From Motilibacter peucedani (GTDB lineage Bacteria > Actinomycetota > Actinomycetes > Motilibacterales > Motilibacteraceae): DNA of 64,000 bases. The notes under the pieces are model-generated. The model saw only the letters and a program-made list of their open reading frames with translations, did no database searches and was not told the origin of the DNA. The DNA lies in the NCBI RefSeq assembly GCF_003634695.1, contig NZ_RBWV01000011.1:490630-554629 (forward strand). Reading direction: 5' to 3'. Position numbers and translations under genes: made by a program. Positions within the stretch are counted from its first letter, which is position 1. Every line of letters starts with the position of its first letter. Below are positions 10,044 through 20,800 of this stretch, one piece after another.

Positions 10044-10071
10044 GGATTGAACGCCCGGTGCGGGGGGGTAT
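10044..10071 (+). promoter_or_regulatory. Candidate SigB/SigF-type stress promoter
   Basis: GGATT (10044-10048) and GGGTAT (10066-10071) are separated by 17 nt. They resemble the general-stress sigma consensus GGTTT-N15-17-GGGTA(T) known from SigF/SigB regulons. The match at -35 is imperfect. It faces the stress-triad gene starting at 10188 and would give a leader of about 110 nt. This is inference from pattern only. Confidence 0.3.
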
Positions 10072-10187
10072 GCCCTGCCTTGACCGATTGTGCCACGCGA
10101 CCCGGGAGCACGCAGCACGCGGCTCCCCGGCGGCACAGTCACACGCTGGACGACAGCGAACGATCTCGAGCACCAGGAGGATGGTCC

Positions 10188-10973
10188 GTGAGCGAGACCA
10201 CGAGCTACGACACCGGCGACAGCGCCGGCACATCGAAGACCGACGCCGCCAAGCAGGCAGCGGGCGAGACCGCTGCCACGGCCAAGGAGCAGGCCGCAGG
10301 CGTGGGGCAGACCGCCGCCGCCGCGGGCCAGCAGGTGGCCGCCACCGCCAAGGAGCAGGGCTCGCAGGTGGTGGCCGAGGCCGCCAACCAGGCGCGCGAC
10401 CTGCTGGGCGAGGCCCGGTCGCAGGCGCAGAGCCAGGCCGGCGTCCAGAAGGACCGCGCGGTCACCAGCGTGCGCAGCCTGGCCGACGAGCTGCAGGCCC
10501 TGGTCAACGGCGAGGGCGGCCAGTCCGGCATCGCGACCGAGATCGCGCGGCAGGCCTCCGAGCGGCTGCACGAGGTCGCGGGCTGGGTCGAGTCCCGCGA
10601 GCCCGGCGACCTGCTGACCGAGGCGAAGGAGTTCGCCCGCCGCAAGCCCGGCACGTTCCTCATCGGCGCGGCGGTCGCCGGCCTGATGGCCGGCCGCATC
10701 ACGCGCAGCACCGTCGCGGCGGTCCACGAGGACTCCGACGACACCGCGTCGGTGCCGGCGCGCACCTACCCGAGCAGCGACGCGTACGCGGCGCCGACGA
10801 CGTACGCCACCGAGACGTACGCGACCGACGCCCTCACCGCGGGCGGCACGAGCGCCGGCGGCGCGTACTCCACCGGCACCGGCTACCCGACCGGCTCGAT
10901 CGCCGACCCCGCCCTCGAGACCGTCGACGTGCGGCCCGAGACCAGCGGCGTGGGCTACGGGACCCGGCCGTGA
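10188..10973 (+). CDS. Stress-triad protein with low-complexity helix and one hydrophobic segment
   Basis: 261 residues from GTG 10188, with a perfect AGGAGG seven bases upstream. Residues 1-80 form an Ala/Gln/Lys-rich amphipathic helix with repeats of the form ATAKEQ, like LEA or coiled-coil proteins. A hydrophobic stretch RRKPGTFLIGAAVAGLMAGR at about 145-165 is the conserved element of this actinobacterial family. The tail is Tyr/Ser/Thr/Gly-rich and probably disordered. The stop overlaps the next GTG (GTGA). Genes of this type sit beside a phage-holin-superfamily protein and a DUF3618 protein in many actinomycetes, and the set is thought to act at the membrane under stress. Its exact function is unknown. 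Confidence 0.8.
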   Translation: MSETTSYDTGDSAGTSKTDAAKQAAGETAATAKEQAAGVGQTAAAAGQQVAATAKEQGSQVVAEAANQARDLLGEARSQAQSQAGVQKDRAVTSVRSLADELQALVNGEGGQSGIATEIARQASERLHEVAGWVESREPGDLLTEAKEFARRKPGTFLIGAAVAGLMAGRITRSTVAAVHEDSDDTASVPARTYPSSDAYAAPTTYATETYATDALTAGGTSAGGAYSTGTGYPTGSIADPALETVDVRPETSGVGYGTRP

Positions 10974-11419
10974 GCGACGTCAACACGGGTGCCACCCGTC
11001 TCGAGAACGACCGCCCGCAGGTGGTCGGGGACGCCGCCGCGAGCCCCGGCTCGCTCGGCCAGCTCTTCACCGACGTGACCAAGGACCTCTCGACGCTCGT
11101 GCGCCAGGAGGTGGCCCTCGCCAAGGCCGAGCTGAAGCAGGACGTCAGCCAGGCGGGCAAGGGCGCCGGGATGCTCGGCGGCGCCGGTCTGGCCGGCCAC
11201 TTCGTGCTCCTCTTCGTGTCCCTCGCCGCCTGGTGGGGCCTGGCCAACGTCATGGACGAGGCCTGGGCCGCGCTGATCGTCGCGGTCGTGTGGGGCGTCA
11301 TCGGCGCCGTCCTCGCCCTGATGGGCAAGGCGCAGCTCTCGAAGGTCAAGGGCATGAAGCAGACGCAGGAGACCGTCAAGGAGATCCCGCCGACGCTCAA
11401 GCCCGGCACCGGCCACTAG
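10970..11419 (+). CDS. Phage holin superfamily (DUF1469-like) membrane protein
   Basis: 149 residues from GTG 10970, which overlaps the previous stop. The N-terminal helix SLGQLFTDVTKDLSTLVRQE is the conserved start of the Phage_holin_3_6 family (PF07332). The following ALAKAELKQDV is the amphipathic linker, and two transmembrane helices lie at about 72-92 and 100-120. Despite the family name, chromosomal members are not linked to phages. They are small membrane proteins that co-occur with DUF3618 proteins. It is the second gene of the triad, so its product is probably made together with its neighbours. Confidence 0.85.
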   Translation: MSDVNTGATRLENDRPQVVGDAAASPGSLGQLFTDVTKDLSTLVRQEVALAKAELKQDVSQAGKGAGMLGGAGLAGHFVLLFVSLAAWWGLANVMDEAWAALIVAVVWGVIGAVLALMGKAQLSKVKGMKQTQETVKEIPPTLKPGTGH

Positions 11420-11462
11420 GCCCGTCCCCTCCCCGCGACCTCCCTCAGACCCAGGAGACACC

Positions 11463-12158
11463 ATGACCACCCCCACCAGCAGTGACCCCGACGAGATCCG
11501 CGCCGAGATCGAGCGCACCCGCGCCTCGCTGGGCTCCGACGTCGACGCCCTGGCCGAGAAGGTGAGCCCCAGCTCGATCGCCCACCGCCAGGTCGAGAGC
11601 GCGAAGAGCCGCGTGCAGGGCGTGCGCGAGGCCGTCATGGGCAAGGCGGGCGACGCCCGCAGCGCCGTCGCGTCGCACACCCCGGGCGGTGGCGACGGCC
11701 CCGGCCTCGCCGAGCGCGCCGGCGGCCTGCGTGACAGCGCGGCCGGCAGCGTCCACGGCGCCTCCGACGCGCTGCACTCCGCGCCCAGCGCCGCCCGGCA
11801 CCGCGCTGAGGGCAACCCGCTGGCCGCCGGCCTCATCGCCTTCGGCGTCGGCTGGCTCGCGTCGTCGCTGCTCCCCGCCTCCGAGCGCGAGACCCAGCTC
11901 GCCTCCGCCGCCAAGGACAAGCTCACGAGCCCCGAGGTGAAGGACGCGCTGCAGAGCAAGGCCGGCGAGCTCAAGGAGGCCCTGCAGGGCCCGGCGCAGG
12001 ACGCGCTCGAGTCGGTCAAGCTGACCGCTCAGGACGCCGTCGACAACGTCAAGGCCGAGGCGCAGGGCGCCACGGTCGACGTGCGCGACTCCGCCCAGGA
12101 GGCCAAGGAGAACGTGGCCGCCACGGCGCAGGAGCAGAAGGCCGGCCTCACCAGCTGA
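11463..12158 (+). CDS. DUF3618 domain protein
   Basis: 231 residues. The N-terminus DPDEIRAEIERTRASLGSDV is the DUF3618 signature. A single transmembrane stretch (NPLAAGLIAFGVGWLASSLL) lies at about 119-138. Both flanks are charged helices. The C-terminal part contains repeated KAEAQGAT/SAQEAKEN-like segments typical of stress-related amphipathic proteins. The ATG follows CCAGGAGACACC, a good ribosome site. It is the last gene of the triad, followed by a strong hairpin at 12176-12208. The function is not known. Membrane association under envelope stress is an inference from topology and context. Confidence 0.88.
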   Translation: MTTPTSSDPDEIRAEIERTRASLGSDVDALAEKVSPSSIAHRQVESAKSRVQGVREAVMGKAGDARSAVASHTPGGGDGPGLAERAGGLRDSAAGSVHGASDALHSAPSAARHRAEGNPLAAGLIAFGVGWLASSLLPASERETQLASAAKDKLTSPEVKDALQSKAGELKEALQGPAQDALESVKLTAQDAVDNVKAEAQGATVDVRDSAQEAKENVAATAQEQKAGLTS

Positions 12159-12175
12159 CCTCGTCCGACCCCGTC

Positions 12176-12208
12176 GGGCCCGTCACGACCTCGCGTCGTG
12201 GCGGGCCC
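12176..12208 (+). terminator. Strong hairpin ending the stress triad operon
   Basis: A 14-bp stem (GGGCCCGTCACGAC with GTCGTGGCGGGCCC, one G-U pair) closes a CTCGC loop, 17 bp after the DUF3618 stop. There is no T-run, as is common in very GC-rich actinobacteria. Confidence 0.7.
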
Positions 12209-12218
12209 GCCGTCGTTC

Positions 12219-12269
12219 GGCACGATGTGACTCCTTGCCCATCTGATTGGCAAGGAGTCACATCGTGCC
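12219..12269. repeat. 51-bp dispersed palindromic repeat, copy 1
   Basis: Arms of 21 bp (starting GGCACGATGTGACTCC) pair perfectly around CATCTGATT. The inner bases can extend the stem to 25 bp with one mismatch. It lies between two convergent genes (DUF3618 and purB), 11 bp after the hairpin that ends the triad. A second copy lies at 43159-43209 and differs at five positions, two of which form a compensatory pair (15/37). It may be a bidirectional terminator or a REP-like mobile hairpin. Confidence 0.85.
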
Positions 12270-12285
12270 AATCATGGGCGCGCTC

Positions 12286-13719
12286 TCAGAGGATGGGAGC
12301 GGGTGCGTACGCAGCGGCTGAGGGGTGCGCGGCGGCGACCGCCTCGACGCGGGCGACCACGTCGGCCACCTGGCGCTCGGCCGCGCCGGTGAACGAGAGC
12401 GGGGCGGCCACCAGCGCGTCGAGGTCCGGCCGGCTCAGTGGCAGCCGCGGGTCGGCGGCGAAGCGGTCGAGCAGGTCGTTGCGGTCGGTGCCCTGCTCGC
12501 GCATGCCGAGCGCGACCGAGACGGCGTGCTCCTTGACCACCTCGTGGGCCGTCTCCCGCCCGACACCGGCCTTCACCGCCGCCACGAGCACCTTGGTGGT
12601 GGCGAGGAACGGCAGGTAGCGGTCGAGCTCGCGGGCCACCACCGCCGGGTAGGCGCCGAACTCGTCGAGCACCGTCAGGAACGTCTCGAAGAGCCCGTCG
12701 ACCGCGAAGAACGCGTCGGGCAGGGCCACGCGGCGCACCACCGAGTCGGACACGTCGCCCTCGTTCCACTGGCCGCCGGCGAGCTCCGACACCATCGCTT
12801 GATAACCACGCAAGACCACTGCAAGACCGTTGACCCGCTCGCAGCTGCGGGTGTTCATCTTGTGGGGCATGGCCGAGCTGCCGACCTGGCCCGCCTTGAA
12901 GCCCTCGGTGACCAGCTCCTGGCCGGCCATCAGCCGGATCGTGGTCGCGAGCGACGAGGGCGCCGCGGCGACGTGGACCAGGGTGGACACCACGTCGGCG
13001 TCCAGCGAGCGCGGGTAGACCTGGCCGACGCTGGTCAGCACGCGCGAGAAGCCGAGGTGCGCCGCGACCCGCTGCTCCAGCTGCGCCAGCCGCCCCGAGT
13101 CGCCCTCGAACAGGTCGAGCATGTCCTGCCCGGTGCCGACCGGGCCCTTGATGCCCCGCAGGGGGTAGCGCTCGAGCAGCGCCTCGACCCGCTCGAGGGC
13201 GACGAGCAGCTCGTCGGCCGCCGAGGCGAAGCGCTTGCCCAGCGTGGTCGCCTGCGCCGCGACGTTGTGGCTGCGTCCGGTCATCACCAGCGCGCTGTGC
13301 TCGCTCGCCATGCGAGCCAGCCGCACGAGCGCGGCGACCATGCGGTCGCGCACCAGCAGCAGCGACTCGCGCACCTGCATCTGCTCGACGTTCTCGGTGA
13401 GGTCACGCGAGGTCATGCCCTTGTGCACGTGCTCGTGCCCGGCGAGCGCGTTGAACTCCTCGATGCGCGCCTTCACGTCGTGGCGCGTGACGCGCTCGCG
13501 CGCGGCGATCGAGTGCAGGTCGACCGTCTCGACCACCCGCTCGTAGTCCTCGACCACACCGTCGGGCACGGCGACGCCGAGGTCGCGCTGGGCGGTGAGC
13601 ACGGCGATCCACAGCCGGCGCTCGAGCACGATCTTCGCGGTCGGCGCCCACAGCTGCGCGAGCGGCGGCGAGGCGTAGCGGGCGGCGAGGACGTTCGGGA
13701 TCTCGGGCTTGCGGGTCAT
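12286..13719 (-). CDS. purB: Adenylosuccinate lyase PurB
   Basis: 477 residues, fumarase/aspartase superfamily. It cleaves SAICAR to AICAR and adenylosuccinate to AMP, each with release of fumarate. The superfamily signature SSAMPHKMN, which carries the catalytic serine loop, is present near residue 288. The upstream TGRSHNVAAQ and HKGMTSRDLTEN segments supply substrate-binding and catalytic His/Thr residues. The ATG at 13719 is preceded by GAGG at a suitable distance. The frame upstream (MARVALHP) has no ribosome site. It follows purD by 69 bp and is probably in the same transcript. Confidence 0.96.
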   Translation of the reverse strand: MTRKPEIPNVLAARYASPPLAQLWAPTAKIVLERRLWIAVLTAQRDLGVAVPDGVVEDYERVVETVDLHSIAARERVTRHDVKARIEEFNALAGHEHVHKGMTSRDLTENVEQMQVRESLLLVRDRMVAALVRLARMASEHSALVMTGRSHNVAAQATTLGKRFASAADELLVALERVEALLERYPLRGIKGPVGTGQDMLDLFEGDSGRLAQLEQRVAAHLGFSRVLTSVGQVYPRSLDADVVSTLVHVAAAPSSLATTIRLMAGQELVTEGFKAGQVGSSAMPHKMNTRSCERVNGLAVVLRGYQAMVSELAGGQWNEGDVSDSVVRRVALPDAFFAVDGLFETFLTVLDEFGAYPAVVARELDRYLPFLATTKVLVAAVKAGVGRETAHEVVKEHAVSVALGMREQGTDRNDLLDRFAADPRLPLSRPDLDALVAAPLSFTGAAERQVADVVARVEAVAAAHPSAAAYAPAPIL

Positions 13720-13788
13720 GACCTCATGTCCAACGGCTGGGTGCAGGGCGACGCGCGCCATTCTCGCCCACCCGGCGCACCTGCCCCC

Positions 13789-15048
<1,260 letters not shown>

Positions 15049-15060
15049 GGCGGGGCGAGA

Positions 15061-15783
15061 CTAGCGGGGCCTCCCGAGCAGGCTGCGGTCGAGCCCGTCG
15101 AGCAGCTCCTCGAGCGACTCCCACACCTCGGCCGCGCCGGCCTCGCGCAGCTCGTCGACGCCGAAGCCGCCGTTGCGCACGCAGACGCTGGGTACGCCGA
15201 GGCGGGCCGCCGCCTCCACGTCCCAGATCGAGTCGCCGACCATGACCGCGTGCGAGCCGTCGACGCTGCGCACGGCCACCTCGACGATGTCCGGGGCCGG
15301 CTTGCTGTTGCCCGCGTCGGCCGACGACGTCCAGCTCGCGGCGATCTCGCGGGCGTCGAGCAGGTCGAGCGCCTGGTCGACGTCCTCGGGCTTGCCCGAG
15401 CTCCCGAGCACGACCGTGATGCCCCGGCGCCCGACCTCCTGGAGCAGCGCCCGGGCAGGCTCGAACGGCACGACCTCGTGGCGCACCGCCGCGTAGTTCT
15501 CGTCGTGCAGGTCGCGCAGCGCGTCGCCGAGCCGCTCCTCCACCTCGTCGCCGGCGACGTGGGCGACGAGCTGGTCGCCGCCCATGCCGATCGCGCGGTG
15601 CAGGTGCCAGGCCGGAACGACGACCTCGTGGGACCGGAACGCGCGGTACCACGCCAGCACGTGGTGGTAGTTGCTGTCGACGAGGGTGCCGTCGATGTCG
15701 AAGACGGCCGTGTCGACCCGCGAGGTCGTGTCGGTGCGCTCCTGCGCCCCGCTGCCCCCGGACTTCCCGTCCTGCGCGGCCAT
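15061..15783 (-). CDS. HAD-superfamily hydrolase (phosphatase-like)
   Basis: 240 residues. The HAD motifs are clear: FDIDGTLVDSN (nucleophile Asp, motif I), VVLGSSGKPEDV (motif II Ser), the Lys in GNSKPAPD (motif III), and MVGDSIWDVEAA (motif IV). The helical cap between motifs I and II resembles phosphoglycolate phosphatase and beta-phosphoglucomutase relatives, but the substrate cannot be deduced. The first 20 residues form a polar extension. Its ATG overlaps the stop of the Usp gene by one base, so the two are coupled, and purD follows 12 bp later. The context does not fix a role in purine synthesis. Confidence 0.87.
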   Translation of the reverse strand: MAAQDGKSGGSGAQERTDTTSRVDTAVFDIDGTLVDSNYHHVLAWYRAFRSHEVVVPAWHLHRAIGMGGDQLVAHVAGDEVEERLGDALRDLHDENYAAVRHEVVPFEPARALLQEVGRRGITVVLGSSGKPEDVDQALDLLDAREIAASWTSSADAGNSKPAPDIVEVAVRSVDGSHAVMVGDSIWDVEAAARLGVPSVCVRNGGFGVDELREAGAAEVWESLEELLDGLDRSLLGRPR

Positions 15784-16217
15784 CAGTGCGGCACCACGAC
15801 GACGGGGCACGAGGCGTGCGAGCTCACGTGCCGGCCGACCGATCCCATGATCGCCGCGGCGAAGCCGCCGCCGCCGCGCCGGCCCACGACGACGAGGGCG
15901 GCCTGCGCCGAGGCGTCGACGAGGACCTCCGCCGGGTTGCCCCGCCGGAACTCCACCTCGATCGGCACGTCGGAGTGGCCGGCCTCCGCGAGGGTCGCGT
16001 CGACCTGCCGGCGCACCTCGCGCAGCGACTCCTCCGGCGCGCTCTCGTCGGGGTCGGGGACGTAGGGGTAGCCCATCCAGACAGCCGCGGGCTCCCACGC
16101 GTAGACGACGAGGACGCGGGCGCCCACCGCGTGGGCGTAGTCCGCCGCCCAGACCAGGGCGGTCCTCGCCGGGTCCGACCCGTCGATGCCCACCAGCACG
16201 AGCGGGGCCTCGGCCAC
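15783..16217 (-). CDS. Universal stress protein UspA family
   Basis: 144 residues, a single Usp domain. The strand-helix start LVLVGIDGSDPARTALVWA and the C-terminal VVGRRGGGGFAAAIMGSVG fit the ATP-binding version of the fold (G-x2-G-x9-G-S/T). The GTG at 16217 has a good GGAGG site six bases upstream. It is the first gene of a Usp-HAD-purD-purB run. Members bind nucleotides and are induced on growth arrest or hypoxia in actinobacteria. The specific role here is not deducible. Confidence 0.92.
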   Translation of the reverse strand: MAEAPLVLVGIDGSDPARTALVWAADYAHAVGARVLVVYAWEPAAVWMGYPYVPDPDESAPEESLREVRRQVDATLAEAGHSDVPIEVEFRRGNPAEVLVDASAQAALVVVGRRGGGGFAAAIMGSVGRHVSSHASCPVVVVPH

Positions 16218-16270
16218 CGCGCACCTCCTCGGCTGCAGCTGCCCGGCCGCCGTGGCCGCGCGATCATGGA

Positions 16271-17695
16271 CTACCCGGTGTGCGCCTGGGTACGCACCAC
16301 GGCACCGACGCGCAGGACTCCAGCCGGGTCGTACTGCTCGGCAAGCATGCCGAGCCAGCGCAGCGTCTCGGGGTCGTAGGCGCGCGCGACCTCCGCCGGG
16401 TCGGCGCTCGCGCCGAAGTTGGGGAACCGCGCGCCGGTCGTCCACGGCGCCAGCGACGCCAGCACCCGAGAGGCGTCGGCGGCCACGGCACCCGGGTCGG
16501 GCACCGGCACCCCGATGGCCAGCACGGTGAAAGCGGTGTCCCGGTGGCAGAAGGCGCTGCGCCGCTGTGGCTCGCGGGCGACCGCGCCGCCGAGGTGGCG
16601 CACCTCGACGATCGTCTGCAGCGAGCCGGACCCGGGACCGGCCGCGGCGACGAGCGCCGACACGGCCTCGGCCGGCAGCTCGCGCAGCAGGCTCACCTGC
16701 TCGTGCACCGGCATCGGGTCGACCGGGTCGGCGTGGATCGAGCCGATGGCGGAGTAGGGCATCGGCCCGACCCCGCCGAGCACCGGCGTGGCAGCCGCCA
16801 GCAGCGGCGCCAGCAGCTCCTCGGCATGCGCGGGCTCGCCGAGCCAGGCGAAGCGGACGGCCACGGTCAACCGGCCGGCGATCTGCGGTGGCAGCTGCGG
16901 CAGCGGCGGCAGCTGCGCGAAGGCGAGCGAGGTCGTGCCCTCCTCGGGCAGCGCCTCGCACAGCCGGCGCCACGCCTCGGTGACCGCGGCGGCGTCGGCG
17001 CCGTCGAACCACAGGCAACCGCCCACGAGCTCGGCGATCGGCAGCAGGTCGATCTCGACGGCGGTGACGACGCCGAGCGTGCCCTTGCCTCCGCGCAGGC
17101 CCCAGAAGAGCTCGCGGTGCTCGGTGGGCGTCGCGCGGCGCAGGCGGCCCTCGCCGGTGACGACCTCGACGGCGCGCACGTGGTCGGACGAGACGCCGAC
17201 CGAGCGGGCGATCGGGCCGAGCCCGCCGCCGGTGAGGAAGCCGGCCACGCCGATGCCCGGGGCGGAACCGCACAGCGGCGCGAGGCCGTGGGGCGTGGCG
17301 GCGTCGAGGACCTGCTGCCACGTCGCGCCGGCCCCGACGCGGGCCCAGCGGCCCTCGACGTCGACGCTCACCTCGTCGAGCGCGCCGGTGTGGACCATGA
17401 CGCTGGAGGCGTCGAGGGGTACGGCGCCGTGGCCGGTGCGCTGGACGGCGACGGTGAGCCCGTGGCTGCGGGCGAACCGGACGACCGCGGCGACGTCCTC
17501 GGCGTCAGCGGCGGCGACGACCGCCTGCGGCTGCACGGGGACGGCGACGTTCCACGGGATGGCGAGCTCGTAGCCGGGCTGGCCCGGGAGGGCGAGCCGC
17601 CCGGTGAGCCGGCCGCGCAGCGCGTCCCAGCTCAGGGGCGTGCGCGCGGCGGGCACCGACGGGGCGTCGGTGGTGGCGGGGGTCTGGGCGGTCAT
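16271..17695 (-). CDS. FAD-binding oxidoreductase, berberine-bridge-enzyme type
   Basis: 474 residues from ATG 17695, chosen because AGGAGG lies eight bases upstream. An earlier ATG at 17731 lacks this. A PCMH-type FAD domain covers about 50-220, with QRTGHG at 85-90, where His89 matches the usual histidyl flavin link, and GFLTGGGLG later in the domain. A Cys sits before GSAPGIGVAG, but its spacing differs from the classic cysteinyl-flavin motif, so bicovalent attachment is uncertain. The C-terminal YDPAGVLRVG matches the BBE domain. Such enzymes oxidise sugars, alkaloids or antibiotic intermediates. It follows the BTAD regulator by 105 bp, so it is a probable target or partner of that system. 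Confidence 0.88.
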   Translation of the reverse strand: MTAQTPATTDAPSVPAARTPLSWDALRGRLTGRLALPGQPGYELAIPWNVAVPVQPQAVVAAADAEDVAAVVRFARSHGLTVAVQRTGHGAVPLDASSVMVHTGALDEVSVDVEGRWARVGAGATWQQVLDAATPHGLAPLCGSAPGIGVAGFLTGGGLGPIARSVGVSSDHVRAVEVVTGEGRLRRATPTEHRELFWGLRGGKGTLGVVTAVEIDLLPIAELVGGCLWFDGADAAAVTEAWRRLCEALPEEGTTSLAFAQLPPLPQLPPQIAGRLTVAVRFAWLGEPAHAEELLAPLLAAATPVLGGVGPMPYSAIGSIHADPVDPMPVHEQVSLLRELPAEAVSALVAAAGPGSGSLQTIVEVRHLGGAVAREPQRRSAFCHRDTAFTVLAIGVPVPDPGAVAADASRVLASLAPWTTGARFPNFGASADPAEVARAYDPETLRWLGMLAEQYDPAGVLRVGAVVRTQAHTG

Positions 17696-17800
17696 GGCGG
17701 GGTCCTCCTGCGACGGGGTGGTGCTGGTCATGGCACCCACCGTGGCTCCGGGCGCTTGGCGCGGCCTTGGCGCGCGCTTGGCCCCACCGACCGCGCGTCG

Positions 17801-20800
17801 TCAGCCGAGGGCGGCGCGAGCCGCGTCGCGTACGCCGTGCATCCCGAGCGCGTCGGCGGCGGCCGCGACCGCCGCCAGCTCCTCGTCGCGCGCGTCGCCG
17901 GGCGGCCCGAGCAGCGCGAGGGCCAGCCGGCTGCGCAGCTCGCTCGGCACGCCGCCGGCCCGCCGCGACAGCTCCACGCTGTCGCGGAGCAGCCGGGCCG
18001 CGGTGCCGTGGTCGCCCAGCACCGCGTGCAGGCGCCCGAGCGCCGCGTCGACGGTGCCGATGACCCCGACCTGCCCGATGGCGGCCACGTGGCCGGAGTG
18101 CGGCGTGAGCCGCTCGACGAGCGTGGCGGCGTGCTCGAGCGCCCCGCAGTCGGCGGCGACGTGCGCGAGCAGCACCTGGTGGCCCAGGGAGTACCAGTAG
18201 AACGGCGTCGCCACCGGGACGAGGTCGTCGAGCAGCTCCCGGGCGCCTGCCAGGTCACCCGTCTCGGCGGCCGCGGTCGCCGCCCAGACGCCCGGCTCCG
18301 GCGAGTGGGCCACCACCTCGGGCAGCTCGGCGACGCGGCCGCGGTCCCAGCGCACCGAGAGCAGGGCCAGGTTGTGGACGCCGGACTCGTAGAGCTCGGT
18401 CTGGCGGTGCAGGGCCCAGGCGCGCGTGACCAGCTGCTCGGCCTCGTCGAGCCGGCCGCGCCACTGGGCGAGCATCGCCCCGGCCCAGCGCAGCTGGACG
18501 CGCGTGACCGGCAGGCGGAGCAGGTCGGCCCCGGCCACGCCATCGCGCAGGTGCTCCTCGGCGACCTCCACCCGGCCGAGGATCGTCTCCGACATGGTCA
18601 GGACGTTGTGGCGCAGCACCTCGTCGACCCGGGCCTGCTCGTGGTGCAGCCCAGCGACCCGGTCGAGCAGCTCGATCGACTCGCGGGCGTGCGCGGCGGC
18701 GCCGACGAAGGCGAGCACCCGGGCGACGAGCGCGTCGGCCAGCACGTCGGGGTCGCCGAGCGCCTCGGCCCGCTCCAGCGCCTCGCGGCTGAGCGCGTCG
18801 GGCACGGCGAGGTCGGGCGCGTAGCAGCTGCCGACCGCGCGGGCGCCGAGCACGCGCACGTGCGCCGCCGGGTCGGTGGCAACCGCACCGGTGAGCGACT
18901 CGAGCCGGGCGAGCAGCACGCCGGGGTCGTCGCCGTAGGACGCCCAGGGCCAGGCGCCGCTGGTGCGCAGCAGGACCGCTGCCAGGCGCCCGATGGTGCC
19001 GGTGCGCACCTCGCGGGCAGCGCTGACCAGCTCGTCGTCGACGACGTCGAGCACGGTCTGGTCGCGGCCGGCGCGGGCCAGCGCCTGCAGCCGGGCGACG
19101 ACCAGGTCGTCGCGCCGCTCGGTGCCGCGGGCGGCGGGCGGCAGCCGGTCGAGGGCGCCGAGCGCGGACTCCCACCACTGGGCGGCGGTGTCCGCGTCCC
19201 AGCGCGCCTCGGCGTCCTCGGCGGCCGCGGTGCACGCCTGCACGACGACGCCGGGCTCGACCAGCGGCTGGGCGGCGACCAGGTGGAGCGCCCGGCGGGC
19301 GAGCGAGTCGCTGTCGATGCCGGTGGTGACCTCTGCGACGCGGGCGTGGAGCCGCTGCCGGCGCAGGGCCGGGAGCCCGGCGAGCACCTCCTCGCGCAGC
19401 AGCGCGTGCGAGAACGCGTAGCCCGACGAGCCGCGGGCGGCGCTGATGATGTGCTCGTCGGCGGCCGCCTCGAGCAGGTCGGCGACCTCGTCGAAGGAGA
19501 GCCGCGCCGTCTCCGCGAGCAGGTCGACCGGGAAGGGGTCGCCGAGCACCGCGGCGGCGCGCAGCAGCACCTGCACCGGCTCGGGCAGCCGGGCCAGGCG
19601 GCGGCCGAGCACGGTGCGCACGGCCAGCGGGATGCCGCCGCTGCTGCGCTCGTCGCGCGGCAGCCGTGCGTACTCCGCGACGAACAGCGGGTTGCCGCCG
19701 GTGCGCTCGGCCAGCAGCCGGGCGTCGGCCGGGGCGACCGTCTCGCCCGCCACCTCGGAGGCGAGCGCGACTACCTCGTCGGCCGCCAGCGGCGGCACCG
19801 CGAGCTGCGAGGCGGCCTCGCGCCGGGCCAGCGCCGCCAGCAGGTGCGCGACGTCGGAGGAGCCCTCGCCGTCGCGCAGGGTGAGCACGACCGCGAGCGG
19901 CCGGTCGCGCAGCGCGCTCGAGAGGTAGGCCAGCGCGCGCAGCGAGGTCGCGTCGGACCACTGCACGTCGTCGACCACGAGCGCGACCGGCCCCTCGGCC
20001 GTCGCCGCCTCGAGCAGCTGGAGCACCCGCTCGTAGACCGCGAAGCGGGCGGTGTCGGCGTCGACGTCGCGCGGCGGCACGAGCACGGAGTCGGGGTCGG
20101 CGCCGAGCGCGCGCACGACCTGGCGCAGCGGCCACCAGGCCGGCACGCCCTCCTCCTCGGGGCAGCGGCCCCACGCCTCGCGCGCGCCGACCGAGCGGAA
20201 GCGCGCGACCGCCTCCTCGGCGAGCCGCGTCTTGCCGATGCCGGGCGGGCCGGTGAGCACCAGCCAGGACGGCCGCCCGGCGGCGAGCTCCTGCGCCATC
20301 GAGTCGAGCACGGCGGACTCCCGCGCCCGGCCGACGAGAGCGCCCGGCCCCTCCGCGGGACGCCGGGCGGCGGGTACGCGTGCGGCGGGCTCCTCGTCGG
20401 ACGCCCGGCGCCGCGGCGCCTCGACCTGCTCGGGCACCCGCGCAGCGGCCCCCGGCACCGCCGGCCACGCGCGCAGGGCCGGGTCGTCGCGCAGCAGCCC
20501 CGCCTGCAGCTCGCGCAGCTCGCCGCCCGGCTCCATGCCGAGCTCCTCGGCCAGCCGGTGTGCGTGCGCGCGGTAGTCCTCGAGCGCCTCGGCCGTGCGC
20601 CCGTCGCGGTGCAGGGCGACCAGGTGCAGCCAGCGGGCGCGCTCGCGGTAGGGCTGCTCGGCGACCAGCACGGACGTACGCGCCAGTGCCTCCGCCACCC
20701 GCCCGCGCCCGAGCAGCGCGGTCGCCAGCGTCTCGAGGCACTCGGTGCGCCGCTGCTCGAGGCCGACGGCCTCGACGCGGACCCAGTCCTCGTCGGCGAG

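Noticed and set aside
17696..17731. FAD oxidoreductase start at ATG 17731
   Set aside because: It is in frame but lacks a ribosome site, whereas ATG 17695 has AGGAGG eight bases upstream.
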